NCBI GenBank assembly: GCA_905215155.1
Contig: CAJMPJ010000020.1
Location: forward strand, 1 to 56,372
Reading direction: 5' to 3'
Source: an uncultured bacterium
GTDB taxonomy: Bacteria; Bacillota; Clostridia; Lachnospirales; Lachnospiraceae
DNA: 56,372 nt
Numbering within the stretch: the stretch's first letter is position 1; the number at the start of each line of letters is the position of its first letter. This document shows, in pieces, positions 7,915-17,023 of the stretch. Both the position numbers and the translations under genes were made by a program. The notes beneath the pieces are model-generated. The model had not been told where the DNA came from. It was given only the letters and a program-made list of their open reading frames with translations, and searched no databases.

Positions 7915-8787
7915 TTAACGATTTTTCAGGCTTGTAAAAGCGTTGCTTAAGGCCGCAAATTGTTCCAGTGTCAAAGTTTCTCCCCGCACAGAGGGAGAAA
8001 GACCAAGGCTTTCAATGGCTTCTATGATCTGTTCTTTGGAAAAATTTACTTCCTGGGAGTTGTTCAGTCCATTTTGCAGGGTTTTCCTTCTCTGGTTAAA
8101 GGAAGCCCGGATCAGCCGGAACATAAGCTCCGGTTCTTTTACTTCTACCGGCGATGTCTTATGCCTTGTGAGGCGGATGACTGCGGACCCCACTCCCGGA
8201 CGGGGCATAAAGCAGTTGGGCGGGACGTTTGCCACGATGTAAGGCTCTGCATAATACTGAACCGCCAGAGACAGGGCACCGTAATCCTTGGAACCAGGCC
8301 CTACCTGCATACGGTCTGCCACTTCCTTCTGGACCATAACAGTAATGTTATCAATCGGAACCTTATTTTCAAAGAGACCCATGATAATGGGGGTGGTAAT
8401 ATAATAAGGAAGGTTGGCGACTACCTTAATGGGGCGTCCTTCATTGTACTGTTCGATGATCTGATTGACATCAACCTTTAAAATATCACCGTGAATCACC
8501 GTTACATTATTATAATCGGAAAGAGTTTCATTCAGAATGGGAATCAAGTTAGAATCAATTTCCACGGCAACCACATGACGGGCGCTCTCAGCCAGGTACT
8601 GGGTCATGGTTCCGATTCCCGGACCGATCTCCAGGACGCAGTCGTCCTTTGTCACCCCTGCTGCTGCAATGATTTTATCCAATACATGGGGATCTATTAA
8701 AAAATTCTGACCGAACTTTTTTTGGAATGCGAATTCATATTTTTGAATGATCTCTATCGTTTTTTGGGGATTTCCCAGTGTCGGCAT
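7915..8787 (-). CDS. rsmA: 16S rRNA (adenine1518/1519-N6)-dimethyltransferase
   Basis: RsmA/KsgA dimethylates two adjacent adenines in helix 45 of 16S rRNA late in 30S assembly. 290 residues, full length. SAM-binding and catalytic motifs are clear: KKFGQNFLIDPHVLDKI, LEIGPGIGTMT (motif I), VEID (motif II), and the catalytic NLPYYITTPI (motif IV). GGAGG precedes the ATG. tatD ends 26 bp upstream, and the TatD-KsgA pairing is conserved across Firmicutes, so the two are almost certainly cotranscribed. Confidence 0.97.
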   Translation of the reverse strand: MPTLGNPQKTIEIIQKYEFAFQKKFGQNFLIDPHVLDKIIAAAGVTKDDCVLEIGPGIGTMTQYLAESARHVVAVEIDSNLIPILNETLSDYNNVTVIHGDILKVDVNQIIEQYNEGRPIKVVANLPYYITTPIIMGLFENKVPIDNITVMVQKEVADRMQVGPGSKDYGALSLAVQYYAEPYIVANVPPNCFMPRPGVGSAVIRLTRHKTSPVEVKEPELMFRLIRASFNQRRKTLQNGLNNSQEVNFSKEQIIEAIESLGLSPSVRGETLTLEQFAALSNAFTSLKNR

Positions 8788-8813
8788 GCTTGTCCTCCAT
8801 TTTCTCGTTCCTG

Positions 8814-9581
8814 TTATTTAAGCCGGTACAATTTTTTGGCATTATGATTGGTTCTTTCAATGACTTCTTCCTCGGGGATTCCCTTAATGGCACTGATTTC
8901 CTTTATTACATAAGGAAGATTTAAAGAGGAATTTCTCGTTCCCCGGTTGGGTACCGGCGCAAGGTAAGGGCAGTCGGTTTCTAAAACCAGCTGTTCTATG
9001 GGCATATACTCCACTACTTCCTTCAGCTTTTTGGCATTCTTAAAAGTGAGCACTCCGCCGATTCCCAGATAGAACCCCATATTTAGATATTCTCTGGCCA
9101 TTTCTATTCCATAGGAGAAGCAGTGGATGACTCCACCGATCTCTTCGGACTTTTCTGCTTTCATGATATCCAGCGTATCCTTTGCCGCATCACGGCTGTG
9201 AATAATCACCGGAAGTTTTACCTCTCTTGCCAGGGATAACTGACGGATAAACCAGGTCTTCTGGATCTCACGCTCCGGCTCATCCCAGTGATAATCAAGT
9301 CCGATCTCTCCGATTGCAACAATTTTTTTATGGGCTGACTGGGTTCTCAGCCAGTTTAATTTTTCTTCATTCAGTTCTCCGGTTTCATTGGGGTGGACGC
9401 CAATGGCACCGTAAACATTGGAATACTGATCCACCAGTTTCAAAGTATTTTCAGTGGTCTTTATGCTGGCACCTACATTGGTGACCGCCTCGATTCCCTG
9501 CGTAGACAGGGACGTAAGCAATTCCTCTCTGTCTTCCTCAAATGCCTCATCATCATAATGGGCGTGTGTATCAAAAATCAT
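8814..9581 (-). CDS. tatD: TatD family metal-dependent DNase
   Basis: TIM-barrel amidohydrolase-type nuclease, 255 residues. Metal-ligand motifs in order: DTHAHYDD, GVHPNE, IGEIGLDYHWD, IHSRDA, IHCFSYG and ETDCPYLAP. TatD proteins have 3'-5' exonuclease activity on DNA and RNA in vitro. AGGAG stands before the ATG at 9581. The TraX-like gene ends 18 bp upstream and ksgA starts 26 bp downstream, so a metG-traX-tatD-ksgA transcription unit is likely, although the TraX member may be a family-specific insertion. Confidence 0.95.
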   Translation of the reverse strand: MIFDTHAHYDDEAFEEDREELLTSLSTQGIEAVTNVGASIKTTENTLKLVDQYSNVYGAIGVHPNETGELNEEKLNWLRTQSAHKKIVAIGEIGLDYHWDEPEREIQKTWFIRQLSLAREVKLPVIIHSRDAAKDTLDIMKAEKSEEIGGVIHCFSYGIEMAREYLNMGFYLGIGGVLTFKNAKKLKEVVEYMPIEQLVLETDCPYLAPVPNRGTRNSSLNLPYVIKEISAIKGIPEEEVIERTNHNAKKLYRLK

Positions 9582-9599
9582 TGGTATCTCCTATTCATT

Positions 9600-10328
9600 T
9601 CATTTTCCAAACAGTTGATAGAGCAAATAGAACAAAATAAGGTGTGCGGGGTAAAATGCGTAGAAAAAGTATTTTAAGCTCTTGTCTCCTCGTTTTCCAT
9701 TGTACATCCGTATGGGAAACAGGGCCAGAACTGCCGCACCAAAACAGGTAAGACTTTCAAAAATGGCTATGGCTCCCACAAAAAGGCTCTGCATCTTTTT
9801 ATTTTCCCGGAAAATGTAAAACATGAGGATCATTACGATCCCAATAATATTATAATCACATTTCAGAAAAACAGACGCGCCGCACCCGGCAACAATGGCA
9901 AAGGACTGCTTGAGCGGGTCACCATAAGCATTTCTATAGGCAGATAAGACCCAAAGCCCCAGGGACAGGGTGAAAAATACATTCTGGTATTCCGGATGAA
10001 ACCATTCTCCGAACATGGCCAGATCAAATGGAATTTCAGAAATCAGTGCAAAGAGAAAAAGTCTGGCACCGTATCGTTTTACATCTCTCGTATGAAGAAA
10101 TCCTTCTACCAGCAGAAAACAAAAAATGGGAAATGAAATCCGTCCTATGGTGCGAAGGATCAGATCCATGATCATCCATAGGTTGGTCTGATCCATTGCC
10201 TGATGTTTCAATATTCCATTTTCAATAAAAACCACACCGATATGATCAATGAACATGGTTCCCATGGCGATGATCTTTAAGGTATTGCCGGTGATCCCTT
10301 CTCTACGGGCGCTGATTGTTTCCTCCAT
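9600..10328 (-). CDS. TraX family membrane protein
   Basis: 242-residue polytopic membrane protein of the TraX family (TraX N-acetylates F pilin; chromosomal Firmicutes homologues are uncharacterised and resemble membrane acyltransferases). Family features: ITGNTLKIIAMGTMFIDHIG at residues 12-31, RISFPIFCFLLVEGFLHTRD, and EIPFDLAMFG. There are about seven hydrophobic segments, ending LILFYLLYQLFGK. GGAG precedes the ATG at 10328. Placed between metG and tatD, it is probably cotranscribed with them. A direct role in pilin modification for the Tad locus is possible but nothing here shows it. Confidence 0.85.
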   Translation of the reverse strand: MEETISARREGITGNTLKIIAMGTMFIDHIGVVFIENGILKHQAMDQTNLWMIMDLILRTIGRISFPIFCFLLVEGFLHTRDVKRYGARLFLFALISEIPFDLAMFGEWFHPEYQNVFFTLSLGLWVLSAYRNAYGDPLKQSFAIVAGCGASVFLKCDYNIIGIVMILMFYIFRENKKMQSLFVGAIAIFESLTCFGAAVLALFPIRMYNGKRGDKSLKYFFYAFYPAHLILFYLLYQLFGK

Positions 10329-10417
10329 GGAATTCTCCTTTTCAAAATGATAGACCGGATTTGATAAATCCGGCCTACCATGATTATCTATCTCTTATCT
10401 TCTGATACTCCCTTACA

Positions 10418-12394
10418 TCAGCAGATCTCTGCTCCTGCCGGCATTGGTTTTTCCGGAATCATAAGGGATAAGCCGCCTTGCGCATCTTCTGCACACAAAA
10501 GCATGCCTTCAGACATGACACCAGCCAGTTTTGCTGGTTTTAAGTTTACCACAACCATCACCTTTTTGCCAACCATTTCTTCCGGTGAGTAGTGAGCCTT
10601 GATTCCGCTGACGATCTGCTTTACCTGACTTCCGATCCGCACCTGGGAACAGAGAAGTTTTTTGGATTTGGGCACCGCTTCACAGGCAATGATCTCTCCT
10701 ACCTGGAACTGCAGCTTTGCAAAATCCTCATACTCGATCTCCGGCTTTGGTTCGATGTCGATAACTTCAGCGGCTTCTTCCTCCGCTTCTCCGGTTTCGG
10801 CGGAAGCTTCCGCATTCATGGCCTCCACTTTTTCCATCACTTCTTTTATATCCATACGTGCAAATAAAATCTCAGGCTTGTCTGTTACCTTGCATCCGGA
10901 CGGATAAAGGCCAAAAGTATCCATCTCAGACAATTCTCTCTTTGTGGTGCAAAGCTGTGCAAGGATCTTCTTTGAAGTGTCCGGCATAAAGGATTCAAGC
11001 AGGGAAGCTCCGATGGTAATGGCTTCCGTTAAGTTATAAAGAACCGTCTCCAAACGGGCTTTTTTCGTCTCATCCTTTGCAAGCGTCCAGGGAGCGGTCT
11101 CATCAATATACTTGTTGCTTCTTCTGAATATGTTAAAGATGGCGGTCATGGCATCTGCGACCCGGAGTTTCTCCATCTTCTCCTGAACTTTTTTCACTTC
11201 TTCCAGAACTACGGTCTTTAAATCATCATCAAAGGAATCGGTATCCTTTCCATCGGTGACCACGCCTCCAAAGTATTTATTGGACATGGAAATGGTACGG
11301 TTTACAAGATTACCAAGGATGTTGGCGAGATCGGAATTCATGCGCTCTACCATTAACTCCCATGAAATCACTCCGTCATTTTCAAAGGGCATCTCATGAA
11401 GCACAAAGTAACGGACCGCATCTACACCAAAGAAATCTACCAGGGTATCTGCGTAGAGAACATTTCCCTTGGACTTGCTCATCTTTCCGTCTCCCTGTAA
11501 CAGCCAGGGATGACCGAACACCTGCTTTGGAAGGGGCACATCCAATGCCATAAGGAAAATAGGCCAGTAAATGGTATGGAAGCGGATGATATCTTTCCCG
11601 ATCAGATGTAAGTCTGCCGGCCAGTATTTTTTAAACTGGTCCGTACTGTTGCCGTCGCAGTCATAGCCGATTCCGGTAATATAATTTGTCAAAGCGTCAA
11701 GCCATACATAGACCACATGCTTTGGATCAAAGTCCACGGGAATTCCCCAGGTAAAGGTGGTTCTGGATACACAAAGATCCTGAAGACCCGGAAGAAGAAA
11801 ATTGTTCATCATCTCATTTTTCCTGGAAACCGGCTGGATAAATTCCGGATTCTCGTTGATATGCTTGATGAGACGGTCCGCATATTTGCTCATACGGAAG
11901 AAATATGCCTCCTCCCTGGCCGGTTTTACTTCACGGCCGCAGTCCGGGCATTTCCCATCCACCAGCTGGGATTCGGTGAAAAAGGATTCACATGGAGTGC
12001 AGTATAAGCCTTCATAGTATCCTTTATAAATATCTCCCTGATCGTAAAGCTTTTTAAAGATCTTCTGAACCTGTTTTTCATGGTCCTGATCGGTGGTACG
12101 CATAAATTTATCGTAAGAGGTATGCATCAAATCCCAGATATTACGGATTTCACCGGCCGCCTGATCCACAAACGCTTTTGGAGTCACACCTGCTGCTTCT
12201 GCTTTTTCTTCAATTTTCTGACCATGTTCATCGGTTCCGGTCTGGAAAAATACGTCATAGCCCTCTGCCCTTTTGTAACGGGCAATGGCATCAGCCAGAA
12301 CTGCCTCATAGGTATTGCCGATATGAGGCTTTCCTGAGGCATAGGCGATGGCGGTGGTAATATAATATGGTTTTTTGTTTGAATCTTTGCTCAT
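10418..12394 (-). CDS. metG: methionyl-tRNA synthetase
   Basis: Class I aminoacyl-tRNA synthetase that charges tRNA-Met, 658 residues. HIGH-type motif SGKPHIGN (~res 15-22), zinc knuckle CTPCESFF...CPDCGRE, and KMSKSKGN for ATP. An anticodon-binding helical domain follows, then an acidic linker (SAETGEAEEEAAEVIDIEPK) and a C-terminal tRNA-binding OB domain from ~550 (FAKLQFQVGEIIACEAVPKS). That is the long MetRS form with a fused Trbp111-like domain. It is controlled by a T-box leader that reads uncharged tRNA-Met. The spacing to the TraX-like gene is 89 bp with no terminator visible. Confidence 0.97.
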   Translation of the reverse strand: MSKDSNKKPYYITTAIAYASGKPHIGNTYEAVLADAIARYKRAEGYDVFFQTGTDEHGQKIEEKAEAAGVTPKAFVDQAAGEIRNIWDLMHTSYDKFMRTTDQDHEKQVQKIFKKLYDQGDIYKGYYEGLYCTPCESFFTESQLVDGKCPDCGREVKPAREEAYFFRMSKYADRLIKHINENPEFIQPVSRKNEMMNNFLLPGLQDLCVSRTTFTWGIPVDFDPKHVVYVWLDALTNYITGIGYDCDGNSTDQFKKYWPADLHLIGKDIIRFHTIYWPIFLMALDVPLPKQVFGHPWLLQGDGKMSKSKGNVLYADTLVDFFGVDAVRYFVLHEMPFENDGVISWELMVERMNSDLANILGNLVNRTISMSNKYFGGVVTDGKDTDSFDDDLKTVVLEEVKKVQEKMEKLRVADAMTAIFNIFRRSNKYIDETAPWTLAKDETKKARLETVLYNLTEAITIGASLLESFMPDTSKKILAQLCTTKRELSEMDTFGLYPSGCKVTDKPEILFARMDIKEVMEKVEAMNAEASAETGEAEEEAAEVIDIEPKPEIEYEDFAKLQFQVGEIIACEAVPKSKKLLCSQVRIGSQVKQIVSGIKAHYSPEEMVGKKVMVVVNLKPAKLAGVMSEGMLLCAEDAQGGLSLMIPEKPMPAGAEIC

Positions 12395-12448
12395 GTTAAT
12401 TCCTCCTGTTTCTAAAATGAGATGTGACTGGAAGCATTCCTTCTCCCC

Positions 12449-12756
12449 GAAAAAGAAAAACCCGTCTTAAAAGATCCTTTCGGAAATTTAAAGACGGGGA
12501 AATATCCCGTGTTACCACTTTAATTCATCCATACCTTACAGCATGGACCTTATCGGCTGCATAAACAGTCTGACACGATAACGGGTGTGACCGTCGGAGT
12601 TTAAAAGCAATAATTATGCCAATTCAACTCCGCTGCTCCAAGGCCATGTTGGGAAATAAGACCATGCTTCCTTTTCAGCTGCCGGAAGTCTCTGCTCATG
12701 ATCGTTTATTTCTTACTCTTCTTTTCTCAGCATTCTCATATAGATCAATTGTTAGT
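12449..12756 (-). ncRNA. T-box leader RNA of metG
   Basis: The minus-strand leader carries a T-box-type sequence AAAGTGGTAACACGGG (12521-12506), close to the consensus AGGGUGGNACCGCG that pairs with the free tRNA acceptor end. It is followed by a terminator: CCCGTCTT/AAGACGGG arms (12498-12461) and TTTTTCTTTTT. A Stem I-like region lies near the 5' end (GAAGAGTA, then AGCAGAGA and GGCAGCTGAAA). An ATG inside ACATGGCCTTGGAGC (codon 12647-12645) is a suitable methionine specifier; another ATG in the 5' part is an alternative. The mechanism is known for T-boxes; the specifier choice is inferred. Confidence 0.88.
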
Positions 12757-12762
12757 AACCCT

Positions 12763-12791
12763 AGTGTAATGGTTTAAGGAAAGTTTGTCAA
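12763..12791 (-). promoter_or_regulatory. promoter of the T-box/metG transcript
   Basis: On the minus strand TTGACA (12791-12786), 17 bp, TACACT (12768-12763). The start would be near 12756, giving a leader of about 360 nt before metG. Confidence 0.75.
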
Positions 12792-12879
12792 GCAGGGAAA
12801 CCTTCTTATGACTGGTTTTGTCATGACTTTTTTTATTTCAACATATAAATATTATTAGTGAATTACGGAGGAATCTTAT

Positions 12880-14700
12880 ATGACAAACAAATTTTTAACA
12901 TTGAGCCGTAGAATTCTTTCCATTTTTCTATCGGTTGCCCTGCTAAGTGCATGTACGGCGCCCCCAAATGCTCCCGCCACTCCTTCCAGTGCCGGATACG
13001 AACGCTACCGGGCCGATGATTTAACCATGCAGAAGGAATTTAATCTGTTTACAGATGATTTGTTCCGGGAAGAAATAAGCAATTCGGGAATCAGCTTTCA
13101 TTTCACCATTGCAGATCCTGCTTCCCGGGGGTTTGATACCGTTCCTTTGACCCTGGGCGACTTTTCCCTGGACAAAATGAAGAACAACTTCAAGGATCTT
13201 ATGGAGTTAAAGAAAAAGCTTACCCGGTTCAATCCGAGAAAGCTTACCAGTGACCAAAGACTTACCTATCAGATTCTTTACTCTTACATAGATACAGAAC
13301 TTACTTCCGAAGGTCTTGAGCTGTATTCCCAGCCTTTGACAAGCACCATCGGAATCCAGGCCCAGCTTCCGGTCCTGTTTGCTGAGTATGCATTTTACAG
13401 CCGGGAGGATGTGGACCATTACCTGTCACTTCTTTCCACCATTGATGATTATTATGCACAGATCATGGAGTTTGAAAAAAAGAAATCAGAGGCTGGTCTT
13501 TTTATGTCGGATTCGGCGGCAGACCACGTATTAAAATCCTGTGAAGCATATTTGATTCAACCGGACCACAACTTTCTGGCGGAAACCTTTAACAGCCGGA
13601 TTGATGCACTTAATGACTTAACGGCAGACGAAAAAGCCGCTTATAAAGAGAAGAACCTTAAAGTTCTTGAAGAACATTTTGTTCCCGCTTATAAGAATCT
13701 CATCGACGGAATCACCGCTCTTATGGGAACTGGGAAAAATGACAAGGGGTTGTACTGGTATCCGGATGGAAAGGAATATTTTGAATATCTGGTCAATTCC
13801 AATACCGGAACCTCCTATAAATCCATAACAAGCCTTAAAAAAGCCATTGAAAAGCAGATGAACTCTGATATCAAAGCCCTGGGCCAGATCACCAAAGAGC
13901 ACCCGCAGACCCTGGATCAGCTGGAGACGTATACCTTCCGTTACACCAAACCGGAAGAGATTCTGGAATCTTTAAAAACACAGATCACAGCCGATTTTCC
14001 GGAGCTGCCGCCCTGTAACTATACGGTCAAATATGTTCCTGAGGCACTGGAATCTTCTCTCAGTCCGGCCTTTTACCTGGTTCCTCCTCTGGACCGGTAT
14101 GAAGAAAATACCATTTATATCAACGGCAATCCCCGTTTTCAGAATGACGATCTTTATACCACCCTGGCCCATGAAGGGTATCCGGGACACTTATATCAGA
14201 ACGTATACTTTTTAAGCAAAAAGCCCAGTGATATCAGAAGCATCCTCTCATTTTCCAGCTACTCGGAAGGCTGGGCTACCTATGTGGAATTTTACTCTTA
14301 TAGCCTGGATAACGGACTGGACCCGGAGCTTGGAAAACTGCTTGCCCACAATACTGCCGTAACTTTGGGCATCTATGCATATCTGGATATCTGCATTAAC
14401 TATGAGGGCTGGGATAAGGAACAGACCGGGAAATATCTGAGCAACTTTTATAAGGTGGAGAATACCGATATTGTGGATACCATTTACAGCAGCTTAGTGG
14501 AAAATCCCACAAACTACATGGAGTATTATGTGGGATATTTGGAAATCATGGAAATGCGCAACACCGCCGAAAAGATCTTAAAGGATCAATTCAACTTAAA
14601 AGCCTTTCATACCTTTTTGCTTGATATCGGGCCGGCCCCCTTCTCTGTCATTCAGCCGGAATTCCGTAACTGGCTGGCTAAAGAACTGAGAAACGGATAA
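12880..14700 (+). CDS. DUF885 family lipoprotein, putative metallopeptidase
   Basis: 606 residues with a lipoprotein signal (lipobox L22-S-A-C25) and a Pro/Ala/Ser linker, so it should be anchored outside the membrane. The body is a helical DUF885 domain, a family distantly related to zinc peptidases. It holds HEGYPGH (His431, Glu432, His437) with the downstream Glu in SYSEGWATYVEFY, an arrangement compatible with a zinc site. GGAGG precedes the ATG. It is monocistronic: the T-box region is divergent on the left and a bidirectional terminator lies on the right. Substrate unknown. Peptidase activity is family inference. Confidence 0.85.
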   Translation: MTNKFLTLSRRILSIFLSVALLSACTAPPNAPATPSSAGYERYRADDLTMQKEFNLFTDDLFREEISNSGISFHFTIADPASRGFDTVPLTLGDFSLDKMKNNFKDLMELKKKLTRFNPRKLTSDQRLTYQILYSYIDTELTSEGLELYSQPLTSTIGIQAQLPVLFAEYAFYSREDVDHYLSLLSTIDDYYAQIMEFEKKKSEAGLFMSDSAADHVLKSCEAYLIQPDHNFLAETFNSRIDALNDLTADEKAAYKEKNLKVLEEHFVPAYKNLIDGITALMGTGKNDKGLYWYPDGKEYFEYLVNSNTGTSYKSITSLKKAIEKQMNSDIKALGQITKEHPQTLDQLETYTFRYTKPEEILESLKTQITADFPELPPCNYTVKYVPEALESSLSPAFYLVPPLDRYEENTIYINGNPRFQNDDLYTTLAHEGYPGHLYQNVYFLSKKPSDIRSILSFSSYSEGWATYVEFYSYSLDNGLDPELGKLLAHNTAVTLGIYAYLDICINYEGWDKEQTGKYLSNFYKVENTDIVDTIYSSLVENPTNYMEYYVGYLEIMEMRNTAEKILKDQFNLKAFHTFLLDIGPAPFSVIQPEFRNWLAKELRNG

Positions 14701-14701
14701 T

Positions 14702-14744
14702 AAAACAGGCAGGAGCATGGTATCCTCGCTCCTGCCTGTTTTCC
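14702..14744. terminator. bidirectional intrinsic terminator
   Basis: A perfect 15-bp inverted repeat (14702-14716 / 14728-14742) has A and T runs at both ends. It ends the DUF885 gene and the convergent GerMN lipoprotein gene. Confidence 0.92.
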
Positions 14745-14753
14745 ATATGGATC

Positions 14754-15290
14754 TTAACCCATCTTTTTATAATCTTTTACATATTCCAGGTAATCCTTAT
14801 CTCCCTGCTTAACGGTATCACTGGTAATATCCTTTCCGTTCACAAGAACCTTTAACTTATCCAGTTCAAAATTCTCGATAAAGGTATTGCCAACGGCTGT
14901 CAGCATGATCAAATCTCCCTTTGTGCCTTTCACAGGTGCTTTTGATAAATCCAGAGTACCTGTCCCATCCTTGGAATCAAATTTAAGGACTTTTGTGCCT
15001 TTTTCCAGAACGCCATATTCCACCAGCTTTTCCACCAGGGCTTCTGCCGTCAGCTTGTCTACTGCATCCATAGCCTGATTCAAACCGCTTCCATCCTCGT
15101 TCTGACTATATATAGAGATGATTTCCATCGGTTCCACATTCGGATCGGGAACCTTGTCACTTGCACCTCCGGTAGAAGTTTCTACCTGGGGGTCAGGTGC
15201 AGTTGTCTCCATCTTAGGCTGTGTTGGTGTACACGCTGCCAGGGACATCATCATTATAACGCTCATTAACATCACGATGAATTTTCTCAT
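14754..15290 (-). CDS. GerMN-domain lipoprotein
   Basis: 178-residue lipoprotein (lipobox L17-A-A-C20) with a disordered Pro/Thr-rich linker and one GerMN-type domain from ~60 (LTAEALVEKLVEYGVLEKGT, GTGTLDLSKA, NTFIENFELDKLKVLVNGK). The domain occurs in the germination protein GerM and in many surface lipoproteins of sporulating Firmicutes. The length fits a single-domain form rather than the two-domain GerM. The MarR gene ends 28 bp upstream on the same strand, so cotranscription is likely. Precise role unknown. Confidence 0.8.
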   Translation of the reverse strand: MRKFIVMLMSVIMMMSLAACTPTQPKMETTAPDPQVETSTGGASDKVPDPNVEPMEIISIYSQNEDGSGLNQAMDAVDKLTAEALVEKLVEYGVLEKGTKVLKFDSKDGTGTLDLSKAPVKGTKGDLIMLTAVGNTFIENFELDKLKVLVNGKDITSDTVKQGDKDYLEYVKDYKKMG

Positions 15291-15317
15291 AATTGCGTAT
15301 TGCCTCCTTAAATTCTC

Positions 15318-15767
15318 TTAAAGGCTCCGAAACCATTGATTCAACTTGGTCAGAGCTTTGATCAAAACTTCTATCTCATCCTCGCCTAACGCTTTTACAA
15401 TGCCGTCTATCATCTCCTGATGAAATTTAGCATGATGTTCATAGGCTTGTTTCCCTTTTTCTGAAAGGGAGATATATACGACTCGCCGGTCCTCTTTTCC
15501 CCTCTGGCGGATCACATACCCTTTCTTTACAAGGCTGTTCATGGCTATGGTGAGTGTGCCAACAGTAACAGAAAGCTCTCTGGCAATGGTCGACATATTT
15601 TTAGGTTCTCCGACACCGATTGCTTCTATTACATGCATATCATTATTCGTAATATTTTTAAATTCCTGAGTAATGATAGCCTGTTGTTCAATATCCATAA
15701 CATCCCGAAACAGTCTTACCAATACTTCGTTAAGAGTTCCGTAAGTATCCACGTTTATCCCTTTCAT
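15318..15767 (-). CDS. MarR family transcriptional regulator
   Basis: 149 residues with the MarR winged-helix layout: dimerising helices at each end, recognition segment MSTIARELSVTVGTLTIAMN, wing with DRRVVYISLSEKG. The sequence resembles the FabT-like branch that controls fatty-acid genes in Firmicutes, but no fab gene is nearby, so that is only a similarity. It precedes the GerMN lipoprotein gene and may control it. The region 15768-15874 upstream is AT-rich and should hold the promoter. Confidence 0.88.
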   Translation of the reverse strand: MKGINVDTYGTLNEVLVRLFRDVMDIEQQAIITQEFKNITNNDMHVIEAIGVGEPKNMSTIARELSVTVGTLTIAMNSLVKKGYVIRQRGKEDRRVVYISLSEKGKQAYEHHAKFHQEMIDGIVKALGEDEIEVLIKALTKLNQWFRSL

Positions 15768-15874
15768 TTCTTTATGACAATAAAAGCTTCTTCGTAATTA
15801 TACATGATTATGTATTTATAGACAACCACTTGAATTCTTATGAAATTCTTAAAATCAGGACGAAATAATCCCTT

Positions 15875-16402
15875 TTATGCCAAAAAACGGCTTAAAACCA
15901 CACTGGCAGCAATCCCTGCTGCAGTAGCAGCCATTGCACCGGTTAAAGCATACCTGGTTTTCCTGATTTTTACAGTTCCAAAGTAAACGCTTAGACAGTA
16001 AAACAAGGTTTCCGTACAACTCATCACAACAGAGGTCAGCATACCGATATAGGAGTCCGTTCCAAATTTCTTAAAAATATCAAGTACCAGGCCGATGGCT
16101 GCTGAGTTGGACACCAGCCGGATCAGGATCACCGGCACCACAGGAGCAGGAAGGAATAAAAGTGAGGCTGGTTTTATCAATAGCTTCGCAAGGAAATCCA
16201 GAAACCCGGAAGCACGAAGCACCCCTACCGCAGTCATTAAGCCGATGAGTGTAGGCAAGATCCCTGCCACCGTTTTCATCCCATCCTTGGCACCATTGAT
16301 GAAATCATCAAAGACCGGCCTTTTGGAGAGAATCCCAAACCCTACAATATAAAAGATCACAAGCGGTACCAACGCCTCCGACAAGAACATTAAAAACGTC
16401 AT
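15875..16402 (-). CDS. spmB: spore maturation protein B-like (nucleoside-recognition/gate domain)
   Basis: 175-residue membrane protein with the Gate fold of SpmB, which acts with SpmA in spore core dehydration. Hallmarks: PVFDDFINGAKDGMKTVAGI near the start, ILIRLVSNSAAIGLVLDIF in the middle, and a C-terminal pair of membrane helices. The ATG at 16402, behind GGGGGA, gives the usual SpmB N-terminus; a longer TTG-started frame from 16462 is less likely. spmA is normally adjacent, but none is present within the window. It is a single-gene unit. Confidence 0.85.
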   Translation of the reverse strand: MTFLMFLSEALVPLVIFYIVGFGILSKRPVFDDFINGAKDGMKTVAGILPTLIGLMTAVGVLRASGFLDFLAKLLIKPASLLFLPAPVVPVILIRLVSNSAAIGLVLDIFKKFGTDSYIGMLTSVVMSCTETLFYCLSVYFGTVKIRKTRYALTGAMAATAAGIAASVVLSRFLA

Positions 16403-16519
16403 TTTTTCCCCCGGTTTTTCTTGATTATTACATTCTATTCCAAATCTCTCCTTTTCATTCAAACGGTTTCAGGGTAAAATATATGGGAACACAATCGTAA
16501 ATGGAAGGGAGCGAAACAC

Positions 16520-16879
16520 ATGAGTGTATTATTTTTACAATACCCACCCTGCAGCACCTGCAAAAATGCAAAAAAATGGCTGGACGCCAACCAGATTTCC
16601 TACCAGTCAAGGAATATCAAAGAGGAACATCCCACTGCTTCGGAGCTTATGGAATGGATCAAAAAAAGCGGACTTCCCATTAAAAAGTTTTTTAATACCA
16701 GCGGTATTCTTTATAAGGAAAAGCATTTAAAGGATCTTCTGCCCGGCATGAGTGAAAAAGAGCAGATCGATCTGTTAGCTACAGACGGAATGCTTGTGAA
16801 ACGTCCCCTGGTCATTGGAGACAGCTTCGTGCTTGTTGGATTTAAAGAAGAGGAATGGAAAAAAGCTTTCATTCTTTAA
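16520..16879 (+). CDS. ArsC/Spx family thioredoxin-fold protein
   Basis: 119 residues of the arsenate-reductase-like family, with Cys11 and Cys14 in PPCSTCKNA and the conserved Arg in LVKRPLVIGD. It has the length and motifs of the Spx/YffB-like group. No ars operon is nearby, so true arsenate reduction is doubtful. The CxxC also allows an Spx-like redox-sensing role, though Spx's RNA polymerase contacts cannot be judged here. GGGAGCG precedes the ATG. Followed by a 20-bp perfect terminator. Confidence 0.88.
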   Translation: MSVLFLQYPPCSTCKNAKKWLDANQISYQSRNIKEEHPTASELMEWIKKSGLPIKKFFNTSGILYKEKHLKDLLPGMSEKEQIDLLATDGMLVKRPLVIGDSFVLVGFKEEEWKKAFIL

Positions 16880-16891
16880 GATTAATATCAG

Positions 16892-16944
16892 AAAAACCTG
16901 GACCGCATGAACGTTAAAATCTTCATGCGGTCCAGGTTTTTCTT
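16892..16944. terminator. bidirectional intrinsic terminator
   Basis: A perfect 20-bp inverted repeat (16892-16911 / 16922-16941) starts with AAAAA and ends in TTTTT, between the ArsC-like gene and the convergent gene ending at 17024. Confidence 0.93.
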
Positions 16945-17023
16945 GTGTAAAGTTTAGTGGTACTGTAAACAAACCTGTACTTTTCCACCTGTTGTTCCTT
17001 CTACCACTCCGGGATTCTCTCTA

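Noticed and set aside
7439..7918. Open frame antisense to the oligopeptide-binding gene
   Set aside because: Covers the signal-peptide end of a clear lipoprotein gene and its promoter; composition-driven shadow.
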